Shown: one piece after another, positions 1 to 11,400 of the stretch
Layout: each line of letters begins with the position of its first letter
Numbering within the stretch: position 1 is the stretch's first letter
DNA from: Methylococcales bacterium
Lineage (GTDB): Bacteria > Pseudomonadota > Gammaproteobacteria > Methylococcales > Methylomonadaceae
DNA: 64,000 nucleotides
Assembly: GCA_026399015.1 (NCBI GenBank)
Contig: JAPLRS010000009.1
Coordinates: forward strand, 46,047-110,046
Direction: 5' to 3'
The notes under the pieces: generated by a model
What the model saw: the letters and a program-made list of their open reading frames with translations, nothing else
Databases searched by the model: none
What the model was told of the DNA's origin: nothing
Made by a program: the position numbers and the translations under genes

Positions 1-3000
1 TAGGGATCGGAGAGTCCAGCATAAGATAAAACAGTATTTCTTACTGGTCTACGAGAAGCATTTACAGCCCATGAAAAGGCATTAACATCACCATCAATTC
101 TTAAACCACCGACAAAGTTGGATACTAAGAAATTATCAGGTGTTCTTCCGATATCAGCCACCCAATGGTTTCCCATCCAGCCCACATTATAACCAACGCC
201 AGTCGTCGTCGGGGTCGAAAAATTCTGTCCGTTGTAGTGTAATTGAGAGGTACCATAATCTTTAGCATAAATATTTTGATTAGCGCCCTCAAGTGAAACC
301 GGATTAACTCTAAAAACGGCAAAGCCTAGTTTATCAACAGGCACTTTCGCATCAATAGATGCGCCAACAGAATTAGTATTAGTACCAAAACGATAATCTG
401 GAAAAAATGTCACATAACCATCTGACTTTTTGCGCAATTCGTCAATATCTGATTTCACATTTTTAGCTAACCAATCACCACTAGTATTTTGATATAACCA
501 TTTTTTATCAGCGTTAGACAAGGCTATAGTTGAGGGTAGGGAAGTTGATAGATTTTCTTTTGGATTATTTTTTTCTTTATTGATTTGTAAAGCGGCATAA
601 CTCAATTGTTCAGCTAATTCCCATTTTTTAATGGCTAATGCTGATTGAGACGCCGTATATAAAGCACGATCTTCAGATGTTTTATCATTTACAAGATCAT
701 ACATTGCCCTTTCTGCTTGATCATATTGCTCCAAGTTAACAAGCAGTTGAATTCTTTTTACTTTTGGATAGTCTGAATATTGCTCTTGCATCACTAATTG
801 CTCAACATGCATATCTACCCAACGATGAATTAATTGATCAACTTTGTATGTTTGATCATTCCGTTTATCTGTAGCAGAAACTTTGTTTGATGAGTCAATG
901 TCGAATTGAGTTAATACGCTAAAATCAAACGTATTTGATTCTTTAAATATGGAGATGAATAATGGATCGTTTTTTAAGACACTAACATACAGATTTTTAG
1001 CTTCAACAATATTTCCTTTTGCAAATTGCTCTTTCGCTTTGTTAGTCTTGTAATCAAAAATAATTTGATAATATTGCTCAATTTGTTCTACCGAAGCAAG
1101 TTTTAGGTTTATCCCTTCGTCTACCTTGGCAAGATTGCTAAAGTCTTTAAGCTTAATTAATAACCTTGCATAATCTAATTGCAGGGAAATCGGCCATTTA
1201 TTACTGTACTTTAATTGATTAACAATTTTTCTTGTATGCTCATGTACATCAATGTCATATAAATTATTGGCTATCTTGATTAGTAAGATTGGATTATTTT
1301 CAGCGTTATCTTCCATCACACTTAAATAGTTTATTGCTTTTTCCCTATCTTGTTTCAATAAACCTTCAAAGTGATCAAATTGATAATTCATTGATAATCT
1401 TTGTTGTGCCTCAATCATTCCGATTGTTCTTTTTTCAGGATCTATTTTATTTATTTCATCAAGAGCAGCAATCAAGCGACCATTTTTTGATAAATAAAGT
1501 GCATAGGCATAACTAATCTCATCAGAGGACTTATTATTAGCCAAAAAAAGATTAACAAATTGATTTGCTTCATTTTGTCTATTTAATTGATTTAGAACAT
1601 TAGCAATTCTGAATGTTAACCAAGGATTTTGAGTTTTAAGATTATGATTGCTCTTCGATAAACTTAGATCGAATGGAGATATGGGAGACTCAGTTTTCTC
1701 AGATTCTTTAACTTCAATTGCAGAGCCTTTAGCACCTAATAGGGTATTAATAATACTTGTTGCTGTTTGTGTATCATGGTTTTGTAATGCAGATTCTGCA
1801 TTAGTTAAACTAGTTGCTAATTTTTTATCGGCTAAGTAACTTGAAATAACAGAAATTTGTTCTATATCAAAAGTACTGGCTAATATATATGCTTGATCTT
1901 CGTTATTATTATCAAATAATAAATCTAATTTACCGACTAATGCCTGATAGTTTGTCTTATCAATTTCTAGTGCTTTAGTAAAATACTGATCCGCTTTAAT
2001 TAAATATTCATCAGTCTTAACTAAGTTTTCTTTTGAATTAGTGTTGCTAATACCCTGATTATCTGCGGAATCATTAAGCGCTGTTGTATTAAATGACGGT
2101 TTTTCTGTGCCGCCTAACACTAACTGTTCTTTAGTTTTCTCTGAATTTACTGAAGATCTTGCAAGTTTAATATAAAGTTTTGCAATCGCGATATAGGGAG
2201 TAATTTCTTTAGGATTCTTTGCTATAGCAATATGATACAAATCAATAGCCGCTATAGGATTTTTTTCACTTAACTTGTCAGCGTTATCCAATTCTATTGA
2301 AAATTGTGCAGATGAAATTAAACTATCCCAATCAATAGGTGAGCCTTTAGATAACCTTAAGGCTTTACCCCTAGTAAAAATATCCAGTGCTTCTGTGTAT
2401 TTAGCTTGACCTAGTTTAGTTCTACCTAAACCTAAAAACACTTGAGGTTGAATAGGATGATAACGCTTAGCAGTTAAAAAACTTTGTTCAGCTAAGTCGT
2501 ATTCCGATTCGTCCAAATAACTAAAGCCTTTAATTAAAGCTTGGTAACCTGGTTCGTTAATTTTTTTGTTATATGCAGCCAAAGTTAGTTTTAAAACATT
2601 AGTTTTAGCTTTAACATTTGCGTCATAGGGATAAGCGCTAGTTAGTCTGTCAATATCTGTAGACTTTAAATCTTCAATAGGTGAATCTTCTAAAACTTTA
2701 AGCCATGAAGCCGCAGTATCTGGGTTATAAGGTTCTGACTGTGATAATTGTTCAAATAAAGTAAGAGAATTTTTTAGATCAACTGCGTTATTAGCAATTA
2801 AATTAGCGTAAGTTAATTTGTATTCTTTAATGTAGGGGAACTCAACTAAGCGTTCTTTAAGAATTTTTTTAGCTTTAGCATTATCTTGTGGCGTATTGAA
2901 GCTTAGTAAATTAATATATTCAACATCTAAAGCAACGGATGGCATTCCATAGGGAAATAACTCTTGATATAAAGCAATTGCCTCCGCTCTACGTTGATTT

Positions 3001-3377
3001 CCAGACAAAAATCGAGCTTGTTGCAGTTTTAATTTATCTGTGCTGTAGGCAGAGTAAAGGCTATTTATTTGTTTTAAGCGAGGATCATTAGGAAATTTTG
3101 TTTCAATATTTAAGATGTTTGTCTTAGCATCATCCAATTCACCCTTAAGTATATTGATCTGAGCCTGCAAATAGAGTACTTCTATACTTTCAGAATCAAT
3201 TGAAAGCCAGTGTTCTAAAGCAGATTCAGCAATATCGAATCTATTATTGCTCTCAGCTAATAATATCTGCTGCCTTAAGAATTGTATTTCGTTAACAGAT
3301 TCAGCATTAACATTAAAACTTACGTTTGCCATGATCAAACTAAACGTTAGTAATTTAATCTTTTTTTTACGTGGCAT
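1..3377 (-). CDS. bcsC: Cellulose synthase operon protein C-like (BcsC) TPR protein, truncated by the left window edge
   Basis: Absent from the ORF track because it runs off the window. Reverse-strand frame from ATG at 3377 (MPRKKKIKLLTFSLIMANVSFNVNAESVNEIQFLRQQILLAESN...) reads open to base 1. Signal peptide, many TPR-like helical repeats, then a BcsC C-terminal-like stretch (VGWMGNHWVADIGRTPDNFLVSNFVGGLRIDGDVNAFSWAVNASRRPVRNTVLSYAGLSDP). Confidence 0.85.
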   Translation of the reverse strand, partial: MPRKKKIKLLTFSLIMANVSFNVNAESVNEIQFLRQQILLAESNNRFDIAESALEHWLSIDSESIEVLYLQAQINILKGELDDAKTNILNIETKFPNDPRLKQINSLYSAYSTDKLKLQQARFLSGNQRRAEAIALYQELFPYGMPSVALDVEYINLLSFNTPQDNAKAKKILKERLVEFPYIKEYKLTYANLIANNAVDLKNSLTLFEQLSQSEPYNPDTAASWLKVLEDSPIEDLKSTDIDRLTSAYPYDANVKAKTNVLKLTLAAYNKKINEPGYQALIKGFSYLDESEYDLAEQSFLTAKRYHPIQPQVFLGLGRTKLGQAKYTEALDIFTRGKALRLSKGSPIDWDSLISSAQFSIELDNADKLSEKNPIAAIDLYHIAIAKNPKEITPYIAIAKLYIKLARSSVNSEKTKEQLVLGGTEKPSFNTTALNDSADNQGISNTNSKENLVKTDEYLIKADQYFTKALEIDKTNYQALVGKLDLLFDNNNEDQAYILASTFDIEQISVISSYLADKKLATSLTNAESALQNHDTQTATSIINTLLGAKGSAIEVKESEKTESPISPFDLSLSKSNHNLKTQNPWLTFRIANVLNQLNRQNEANQFVNLFLANNKSSDEISYAYALYLSKNGRLIAALDEINKIDPEKRTIGMIEAQQRLSMNYQFDHFEGLLKQDREKAINYLSVMEDNAENNPILLIKIANNLYDIDVHEHTRKIVNQLKYSNKWPISLQLDYARLLIKLKDFSNLAKVDEGINLKLASVEQIEQYYQIIFDYKTNKAKEQFAKGNIVEAKNLYVSVLKNDPLFISIFKESNTFDFSVLTQFDIDSSNKVSATDKRNDQTYKVDQLIHRWVDMHVEQLVMQEQYSDYPKVKRIQLLVNLEQYDQAERAMYDLVNDKTSEDRALYTASQSALAIKKWELAEQLSYAALQINKEKNNPKENLSTSLPSTIALSNADKKWLYQNTSGDWLAKNVKSDIDELRKKSDGYVTFFPDYRFGTNTNSVGASIDAKVPVDKLGFAVFRVNPVSLEGANQNIYAKDYGTSQLHYNGQNFSTPTTTGVGYNVGWMGNHWVADIGRTPDNFLVSNFVGGLRIDGDVNAFSWAVNASRRPVRNTVLSYAGLSDP

Positions 3378-3568
3378 TTACAATAAATCCTTTTTTTTGC
3401 CCTGATGAATTGGTTTTATAACGATATTCATAACTAGGAATGGTTTTTTCAATTAACAAAAAACAACAATTTATTCGTAATCTAACTAGATAGAATGTAT
3501 TTGTCAATTTAAAAAAACCATTTCAGATCAATACTAACTTAAAAATATTAAAACATAGGGTAGATTAC

Positions 3569-4591
3569 TTAAATATAATCTTTAATTAATAATTCTGCAA
3601 TTTGCACACTATTAAGTGCCGCCCCTTTTCTAACATTATCGCCGACCACCCATAAATCAATACCTTGAGGGTGCGAAATATCTTCTCTAATCCGACCAAC
3701 AAAGACATCATCATTTCCAGATGAATCCGTTACAGCAGTTGGATATCCACCATCAACACGCTCATCAACAACAGTAACCCCTGGTGCATTACTTAATAGT
3801 TTTTTAACATTATCCGCTGTTATTTTATCGATAGTTTCAATGTGTACAGCTTCTGAATGTCCATAGAAAACAGGAACACGTACCGCAGTCGCATTCACCT
3901 TAATATTTGCATCACCCAAAATCTTTTGGGTTTCCCACACCATTTTCATTTCTTCTTTAGTGTAGCCATTGTCCATAAAGACATCAATTTGAGGTAAAAC
4001 ATTAAAGGCTATTTGTTTAGGATAAACTTTTGGCGTAACAGGTTGTAAATTTAATAAATTCATTGTTTGTTTACCCAATTCCTCAATCGCTTCTTTACCA
4101 GTGCCTGATACAGCTTGGTAAGTACAAACGTTAATACGACTAATTCCAACCGCGTCATAAATCGGTTTAAGCGCGACTAACATTTGAATGGTTGAGCAAT
4201 TTGGATTCGCTATAATGCCTCTGTTAACATAATCCGCTACTTTATCGGGATTAACTTCAGGGACGATTAATGGAATGTCATCATCGTATCTAAATTGAGA
4301 GGTGTTATCGATCACTACACAACCAGCCGCCGCTGCAATAGGGGCATAAATTTCTGAAATAGAAGCGCCAGGTGAAAACAAGCCGATTTGAGCTTTTGAA
4401 AAATCAAAGGTGGCTAAATCTTCAACTTTTAATGAACCACCTTTAAAAGGAATACGCTTTCCAACCGAATTACTACTGGCTAAGGCATATACTTCACCTA
4501 CAGGAAAGTTACGCTCTTCTAAAATAGATAGCATTGCTTCACCTACAGCACCCGTAGCGCCAACCACGGCTACGTTATATACTTTACTCAT
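3569..4591 (-). CDS. asd: Aspartate-semialdehyde dehydrogenase
   Basis: VAVVGATGAVGEAML N-terminus, NPNCSTIQM active-site cysteine motif, full-length 340 aa. Confidence 0.96.
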   Translation of the reverse strand: MSKVYNVAVVGATGAVGEAMLSILEERNFPVGEVYALASSNSVGKRIPFKGGSLKVEDLATFDFSKAQIGLFSPGASISEIYAPIAAAAGCVVIDNTSQFRYDDDIPLIVPEVNPDKVADYVNRGIIANPNCSTIQMLVALKPIYDAVGISRINVCTYQAVSGTGKEAIEELGKQTMNLLNLQPVTPKVYPKQIAFNVLPQIDVFMDNGYTKEEMKMVWETQKILGDANIKVNATAVRVPVFYGHSEAVHIETIDKITADNVKKLLSNAPGVTVVDERVDGGYPTAVTDSSGNDDVFVGRIREDISHPQGIDLWVVGDNVRKGAALNSVQIAELLIKDYI

Positions 4592-4610
4592 TGATTTAAT
4601 ATCCTTAAAT

Positions 4611-4636
4611 TAAAAACGAGACCCAAAGGTCTCGTT
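4611..4636 (-). terminator. Rho-independent terminator downstream of adk
   Basis: AACGAGACC-loop-GGTCTCGTT perfect stem, followed by a T run when read on the minus strand (GGTCTCGTTTTTAA). Confidence 0.75.
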
Positions 4637-4668
4637 AACTGTTTAACTTCAATAGACTTATTGACGTC

Positions 4669-5310
<642 letters not shown>

Positions 5311-5565
5311 TTAACTCCAATGGCTAACGCTTATGTAGAATTGCACTTAATAACGTTAAGTTATATCGATGCATAAAGATAAATTACTCTTAATTAGAGT
5401 CTTATTTGCGTATATTTTATAACACAACACGCTTAATCTCTTGTAAAAATACGTTTACCTGCTTATTCTATTAAAAAATTTTTAATCATTAGCTGTTAAT
5501 AAGGTTGATAAGATAAAAATTACAGATAAGAAATTTACTCTTCTAATTAAATTGGATACCCATAA

Positions 5566-8394
5566 ATGAGTAACCTGATTAAACTTTTTCAAGATTCATC
5601 ATCTCTGCAAGGCAGTAATGCTAGTTACATTGAAAGCTTATACGAACAATATTTAGACGACCCAGAATCTGTAGAACTGAGTTGGCAAAAACAATTTAAA
5701 GAAATTCAGCAGGGCACTGCTTATGAAACTGCTCATAGTCTTGTAGTCGAAAGGTTTGCCGAACTCGCTACCCAATCTCATCGCCGCTTAGCGCAACTTC
5801 AGGGCTTTACAGAGGAAAGTGTTAAGAAACAAGCCGCTGTTTCACGCTTAATCAATCATTATCGTGTGCGTGGACATCAAATTGCTAATAGCAACCCACT
5901 TGGTAAAGGTACGCAAGCAGCCACTGATATGGATCCTTCTTACTACGGTTTAACCGAGTTAGATATGGATACCTTATTTGACACCGGCGCAATACAAGGT
6001 GGTGTTGATAGATTGCCTTTACGCAACATTATCGAAAATTTAAGAGCTATTTATTGTGCGAGTATTGGCTCAGAGTTTATGCATATTGTTGATACCCAAA
6101 CTAGACGCTGGTTAATCAATCGTTTAGAAACAACTAAAGCAAAAGTAAATCTTAATCCTGAACAAAAACATGAAATACTAAAACTGCTTACCGCAGCTGA
6201 GGGCATTGAAAGCCACCTACATCATCGCTTTGTAGGTCAAAAACGCTTTTCACTTGAAGGTGGCGAATCCTTAATTCCTATTCTAGATGAATTGATTCAA
6301 GTTTCAGGACATAAAGGTGTTAAAGAAATCGTTATTGGTATGGCGCATCGCGGCCGCTTAAATGTATTGGTTAATATTTTAGGTAAAAGCCCAGCCAGTT
6401 TATTCGACGAGTTTGCCGGTACGTCATCCTTACTACCCGGGGCGCGTTCTGGTGATGTTAAGTATCACATGGGATTTTCATCAAACTTAAAAACACCGGG
6501 TGGCCCAGTGCATGTCACCTTGGCATTTAATCCATCGCATTTAGAAATCATTAACCCCGTTGTCGAAGGTTCGGTTAGAGCAAGGCAAGATAGAGCTGGA
6601 GAAGAAGGTATCAGCAGCGTAATACCGGTATTAATACATGGTGATGCAGCTTTCTCTGGACAAGGTATTGTCATGGAGACTTTAAACATGTCCCAAACTC
6701 GGGCTTTTAATACCGGTGGCACCGTTCATATCGTAATAAATAATCAGATTGGTTTTACAACCAGCAACCCTTTAGATGCTAGATCTACATTGTATTGTAC
6801 AGATGTGGCTAGTATGATTCAGGCCCCTGTATTTCATGTAAATGGGGATGATCCTGAAGCCGTTATTTTTGTAACTCGACTCGCTTTAGATTACAGAATG
6901 ACCTTTAATAAAGATGTGGTAATCGATTTAGTTTGCTATAGACGTTTAGGTCATAACGAAGCCGATGAGCCGGCCGCAACTCAACCGGTGATGTACAAAA
7001 AAATTCGTAATCATAAAACGACGCGTAAGCTGTATTCTGAAAAACTAATACATGAGCAGGTACTTAGTCCAAGCGACTCCGTTAAAATGGAGCAAGACTA
7101 TCAAAAATTATTAGAAGCAGGAGAGGTGGTCTCCCGACCGATCTTAAAAAATCCTGAGTATTCATATACAAACCAATGGTTTAAATTTTTAAATACCAGT
7201 TGGGACACCCCAGGTAATACAGCTATTTCCATTGATTATTTGCGTTTTTGCAACGATAGAATGCAACGCTTACCCGCAGGATTTGAGTTACATCCTAGGG
7301 TTGCTAAAGTGATGGAAAATCGTCGAAAAATGGCGGCAGGTGCTTTGCCGTTAGACTGGGGGTTTGCAGAAAATCTAGCCTACGCCAGTTTATTATTAGA
7401 AAAACATCCGATAAGAATTACCGGTCAAGATGTGGGTAGAGGTACTTTCGTTCATAGACATGCAGTGTTGCATAATCAACTTAATAATAAGACCTATACG
7501 CCTTTAAAACATTTAGATAAAGATCAGGGTAGCGCACTTATATTTGATTCATTACTCTCAGAAGCGGGAGTACTTGGTTTTGAATATGGTTACAGTACAA
7601 CTACACCCAATACATTGGTTATATGGGAAGCTCAATTTGGTGATTTTGCTAACGGCGCACAAGTTGTAATCGATCAATTTATCAGTTCAGGTGAAACTAA
7701 ATGGGGCCGGCTTTGTGGTTTAGTTATGTTACTACCTCATGGATATGAAGGGCAGGGGCCAGAACATTCTTCCGCTCGTTTAGAACGATATTTGCAACTT
7801 TGTGCAGAACATAATATTCAGGTTTGTAACCCTACAAATCCAGCCCAAATATTTCATTTATTGCGTAGGCAGATTATTCGGCCTTATCGTAAACCGCTAG
7901 TCATCATGAGCCCTAAAAGCTTGTTAAGACATAAATTGGCGGTTTCTTCTTTAGAAGATTTAACAACAGGGCATTTTCAAGAAGTTATTGGTGAGCAAGA
8001 AAAAGTAGATGCTAAAAAGATTACCCGTTTTATTCTCTGTGCCGGTAAAGTTTATTATGATTTGCTAGAAGCGCGTAATCAAGACAAATTAGAGCATGTC
8101 GTTATCGTGCGTTTAGAGCAACTTTATCCTTTTCCTGATAAATTATTACGCCAAGAGTTCGCTAAATATCCAAAATTAAAAGAGTTCATTTGGTGTCAAG
8201 AAGAGCCAAAAAATCAAGGTGCTTGGTATCAATCCAAACATCATTTTACAGATAATGTTCCTGCCAATGTCAGTGTAAGTTATGCGGGGCGTGATGCTTC
8301 TGCAGCGCCTTCAGTAGGAAAGTTTCATGTACACATAGAACAACAAAAAGCTGTCGTTCAATCAGCCTTATACGGCAATACTTTAGGAAATTAA
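5566..8394 (+). CDS. sucA: 2-oxoglutarate dehydrogenase E1 component
   Basis: 942 aa; [23 protein letters not shown]-terminus, [56 protein letters not shown]. Confidence 0.97.
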   Translation: MSNLIKLFQDSSSLQGSNASYIESLYEQYLDDPESVELSWQKQFKEIQQGTAYETAHSLVVERFAELATQSHRRLAQLQGFTEESVKKQAAVSRLINHYRVRGHQIANSNPLGKGTQAATDMDPSYYGLTELDMDTLFDTGAIQGGVDRLPLRNIIENLRAIYCASIGSEFMHIVDTQTRRWLINRLETTKAKVNLNPEQKHEILKLLTAAEGIESHLHHRFVGQKRFSLEGGESLIPILDELIQVSGHKGVKEIVIGMAHRGRLNVLVNILGKSPASLFDEFAGTSSLLPGARSGDVKYHMGFSSNLKTPGGPVHVTLAFNPSHLEIINPVVEGSVRARQDRAGEEGISSVIPVLIHGDAAFSGQGIVMETLNMSQTRAFNTGGTVHIVINNQIGFTTSNPLDARSTLYCTDVASMIQAPVFHVNGDDPEAVIFVTRLALDYRMTFNKDVVIDLVCYRRLGHNEADEPAATQPVMYKKIRNHKTTRKLYSEKLIHEQVLSPSDSVKMEQDYQKLLEAGEVVSRPILKNPEYSYTNQWFKFLNTSWDTPGNTAISIDYLRFCNDRMQRLPAGFELHPRVAKVMENRRKMAAGALPLDWGFAENLAYASLLLEKHPIRITGQDVGRGTFVHRHAVLHNQLNNKTYTPLKHLDKDQGSALIFDSLLSEAGVLGFEYGYSTTTPNTLVIWEAQFGDFANGAQVVIDQFISSGETKWGRLCGLVMLLPHGYEGQGPEHSSARLERYLQLCAEHNIQVCNPTNPAQIFHLLRRQIIRPYRKPLVIMSPKSLLRHKLAVSSLEDLTTGHFQEVIGEQEKVDAKKITRFILCAGKVYYDLLEARNQDKLEHVVIVRLEQLYPFPDKLLRQEFAKYPKLKEFIWCQEEPKNQGAWYQSKHHFTDNVPANVSVSYAGRDASAAPSVGKFHVHIEQQKAVVQSALYGNTLGN

Positions 8395-8395
8395 T

Positions 8396-9658
8396 ATGAG
8401 CATCGAAGTACTAGTCCCCAACTTACCAGAATCTGTATCAGACGCGACTTTAATTAACTGGCAAAAAAAAGCTGGTGATTTTGTCAATAAAAACGAACAC
8501 TTAGTTGACCTAGAAACTGACAAAGTGGTCTTAGAAGTGACAGCAACTGAATCTGGGGTCTTAAGTCAAATTTTGAAAGAAAATGGGACAATCGTAACCA
8601 GCGGAGAAGTTCTAGCTATCATTCAATTAAAATCTGCTGAAGAATCAACGCCTATCGAGCCTATCGTCAACCAAACGCCAGTACACAAAAATGATGATGA
8701 CATACCGTTAAGTCCATCAGTAAGACGCTTAATTCACGAAAATAATTTAGATCCCACGCAAATTAATGGCTCAGGTAAAAGCGGTCGCCTAACTAAAGCT
8801 GATGTGCTTGAACACCTTAATCAATCAGAGACTAGCACTGTTACTGTGCAAACACCCGTCGCAGAGTCTCCTAAAATAGTTACAGCGAGTCATACCCCCA
8901 TCCAAGCTACTGAAACAACCTTTAGTAATGCGACTGACGTACCAAGAACTGCTGGCATTAGGCCAGAACAACGCGTACCTATGACTCGCTTAAGAGCTAA
9001 AGTGGCTGAAAGGTTGTTACAAGCACAACAAAATGCCGCCATGTTAACGACGTTTAATGAAGTTAACATGCAAAGCGTCATTGATTTACGCAATCAATAT
9101 AAAGATCGTTTTGATAAAAAACACGGTGTAAAGCTTGGCTTCATGTCGTTTTTTGTAAAAGCTTCTATCGAAGCTTTAAAACACTTTCCAGCTATTAATG
9201 CCTCAATTGACGGTAGTGACATTATTTATCACGGTTATTATGATTTAGGTATTGCCGTTAGTACACCACGCGGTTTAATCGTCCCGGTTTTACATGATGC
9301 GGATCAATTGGACTTTGCCGGTATCGAAAAAAGCATCGCTAATTATGGTGAAAAAGCTAGGTCAGGTACCTTAAGCTATGAAGATTTACAAGGTGGCACC
9401 TTTACTATTACAAATGGTGGTGTGTTTGGCTCCATGTTATCTACACCAATTCTTAACCCACCTCAATGTGCAATTTTAGGTATGCACGCCATAAAAGAAC
9501 GCCCAGTTGTTGAAAATGGTCAAATTGTAATTAGACCTATTATGTATTTAGCGCTGTCTTATGACCACCGTTTGGTTGATGGTCGTGAGGCCGTCCAGTT
9601 TTTAGTAACCATCAAAGAATGTCTTGAATCGCCAGCCCATTTATTACTAAATATCTAA
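8396..9658 (+). CDS. sucB: Dihydrolipoyllysine succinyltransferase (E2)
   Basis: Lipoyl domain with intact ETDKV lysine, peripheral subunit-binding domain ([16 protein letters not shown]), catalytic [16 protein letters not shown]. Confidence 0.97.
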   Translation: MSIEVLVPNLPESVSDATLINWQKKAGDFVNKNEHLVDLETDKVVLEVTATESGVLSQILKENGTIVTSGEVLAIIQLKSAEESTPIEPIVNQTPVHKNDDDIPLSPSVRRLIHENNLDPTQINGSGKSGRLTKADVLEHLNQSETSTVTVQTPVAESPKIVTASHTPIQATETTFSNATDVPRTAGIRPEQRVPMTRLRAKVAERLLQAQQNAAMLTTFNEVNMQSVIDLRNQYKDRFDKKHGVKLGFMSFFVKASIEALKHFPAINASIDGSDIIYHGYYDLGIAVSTPRGLIVPVLHDADQLDFAGIEKSIANYGEKARSGTLSYEDLQGGTFTITNGGVFGSMLSTPILNPPQCAILGMHAIKERPVVENGQIVIRPIMYLALSYDHRLVDGREAVQFLVTIKECLESPAHLLLNI

Positions 9659-9662
9659 TATT

Positions 9663-11105
9663 ATGACTACTATCACTAACGATTATTACGATGTAATTGT
9701 CATCGGCACAGGCCCAGCTGGGTTTGCCTGTGCAGTGCGCAGTGCCCAACTAGGTTTAAAAACAGCGTGTATTAATAATCGGCATGATGCTAATAATAAA
9801 GACACGCATTTAAATACTGGAGACATAGGTACGATGGCGCTATTAGATTCAGCTAAAAAATATCACAGCCTAATTCACGAATATGCAGAACACGGAATTT
9901 ATGCCAAAGATATCAAATTAGATCTGACAATAATGCTGCAAAGAAAAGATAAGATTCTTGCAGAAATTGGCAATAAAATGATCGATTTATTTAACAGTCA
10001 CAATATTGGCCACATCCATGCTAGTGCACGATTACTAAATCCACAACAAGTTGAAATTATTGCCGACGATACGCAAATAAAATCAGTACTTAATGCAAAA
10101 ACGATTGTCTTAGCCACGGGTTCAGAAGCCATAACATTAGCAAATATTGCGATTGATAACGAGTTTATATTTGATGCAAAAGCTGCCTTAAATATCAATG
10201 AAGTACCCTGTAAATTGGCTATTATTGGGGCAGGGGTGATGGGCTTAGAGTTGGCCAATATATGGAGTCGTTTAGGCTCAAAAACCGTGTTATTAGAAGC
10301 TCAAGACAACTTTTTATCCGTACTAGATCAACAAATTTCAGGCGCTGCCTTTAGCATGTACCAAGATCAAGGTTTGGATCTTCGCTTAGGTGCCAGAGTA
10401 ATTTCTGCCAAAAAGTCTAATAAAACCATAACGATAGAGTATCAAGATCAAGAAGGTACTCATACTTTAAAAGTTGATAAAGTAATCGTTGCTTGTGGCA
10501 GCAGGCCTAATACCGCAAATTTAGCCGCACCAGAAGCAAATTTACTTTTAGATCAAGATGGTTATGTGTATGTAGATAATAATTGTCGCACAAATTTGCC
10601 TGGTGTATATGCGGTCGGAGATTTAACTTTATTAGGACCTATGTTGGCGCATAAAGGCATAGAAGAGGGCATCTTTGTTGCTGATTTTATTGCAGGAATA
10701 AATAATCCGATTAATTATGACATTTTGCCGAGCGTAATCTACACAGAGCCAGAAATTGCTTGGATAGGCCAAACAGAACAAGCCTTAAGAGCGATGGGTG
10801 AACCTATAAAAATTGCCATTTATCCGTTAAATTCAAACATACGAGCCTTAGCCATAGACAAGCGCGAAGGTATAGTTAAAATTATAGCGCATGCTTATAC
10901 AGATCAAATTTTAGGCATTCACATTATTGGTACCCAAGCATCAGAACTTATTGCAGAAGCGGTATTAGCGATGGAATTTTCTGCAAGTAGTGAAGACTTA
11001 GCCAGAACAATTCATGCCAGACCCACATTATCAGAAGCCGTTCATGATGCAGCATTAACCTTAAAAGACCGAGTTTGGCATCATCCACAAAGCCTCACAA
11101 ATTAA
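9663..11105 (+). CDS. Dihydrolipoyl dehydrogenase-like flavoprotein (E3 position of the OGDH operon) lacking the CxxxxC redox motif
   Basis: FAD motif GTGPAGFACA, NAD motif IGAGVMGLELA and GVYAVGDLT are present. CLNVGCIPSK is replaced by HLNTGDIGTM and HAHPTLSE by HARPTLSE. Confidence 0.88.
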   Translation: MTTITNDYYDVIVIGTGPAGFACAVRSAQLGLKTACINNRHDANNKDTHLNTGDIGTMALLDSAKKYHSLIHEYAEHGIYAKDIKLDLTIMLQRKDKILAEIGNKMIDLFNSHNIGHIHASARLLNPQQVEIIADDTQIKSVLNAKTIVLATGSEAITLANIAIDNEFIFDAKAALNINEVPCKLAIIGAGVMGLELANIWSRLGSKTVLLEAQDNFLSVLDQQISGAAFSMYQDQGLDLRLGARVISAKKSNKTITIEYQDQEGTHTLKVDKVIVACGSRPNTANLAAPEANLLLDQDGYVYVDNNCRTNLPGVYAVGDLTLLGPMLAHKGIEEGIFVADFIAGINNPINYDILPSVIYTEPEIAWIGQTEQALRAMGEPIKIAIYPLNSNIRALAIDKREGIVKIIAHAYTDQILGIHIIGTQASELIAEAVLAMEFSASSEDLARTIHARPTLSEAVHDAALTLKDRVWHHPQSLTN

Positions 11106-11206
11106 TTTTAATTTAAAATAAACAACTATTTGATAAGCTGAATCCTTATATACATCCTGTAGTAAGAGTTAGTGCCTAAAAATTGTATAATTGTGAATAA
11201 TACTCA

Positions 11207-11234
11207 ATTTAACATAATATACATTATACGAAGT
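11207..11234 (-). other. dif: dif-like XerCD recombination site
   Basis: Minus strand ACTTCGTATAATGTATATTATGTTAAAT versus E. coli dif GGTGCGCATAATGTATATTATGTTAAAT: 24/28 identical. XerD arm and central hexamer are perfect. Intergenic, between convergent genes. Confidence 0.88.
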
Positions 11235-11316
11235 TATATAAATATCAACCCCAACCAAAAACTGGCTTAAATAAGAGTACCAGTTAGTTGCTAGTACCGG
11301 AGTTAATAAAAAAGTA

Positions 11317-11400
11317 ATCCGTTCGCTCTGAGCTTGTCGAAGAGTTTTTTTATTTTCACAGTTTGAAAATATCCTTCGACAGACTCAGGATGAACGGATT
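11317..11400. repeat. REP-like inverted repeat (TTCGACAAGCTCAG family)
   Basis: Arms AATCCGTTCGCTCTGAGCTTGTCGAAG and CTTCGACAGACTCAGGATGAACGGATT pair with about 22/27 matches. Related sequence recurs at 46866-46890 and 47084-47113. Confidence 0.8.

Noticed and set aside
125-1839. ORFs 125-322, 1289-1516 and 1648-1839
   Set aside because: Lie within or opposite the single long BcsC-like minus-strand frame.
9663-11105. Sequencing error as the cause of the missing Lpd cysteines
   Set aside because: Three separate sites differ by full codon replacements within an intact 480-aa frame; a simple indel or miscall would not produce this.
11207-11240. loxP site or cloning-vector contamination
   Set aside because: Only one loxP arm plus five spacer bases matches; the other half is a perfect XerD arm, and flanking sequence is ordinary chromosome. 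dif explains it better.
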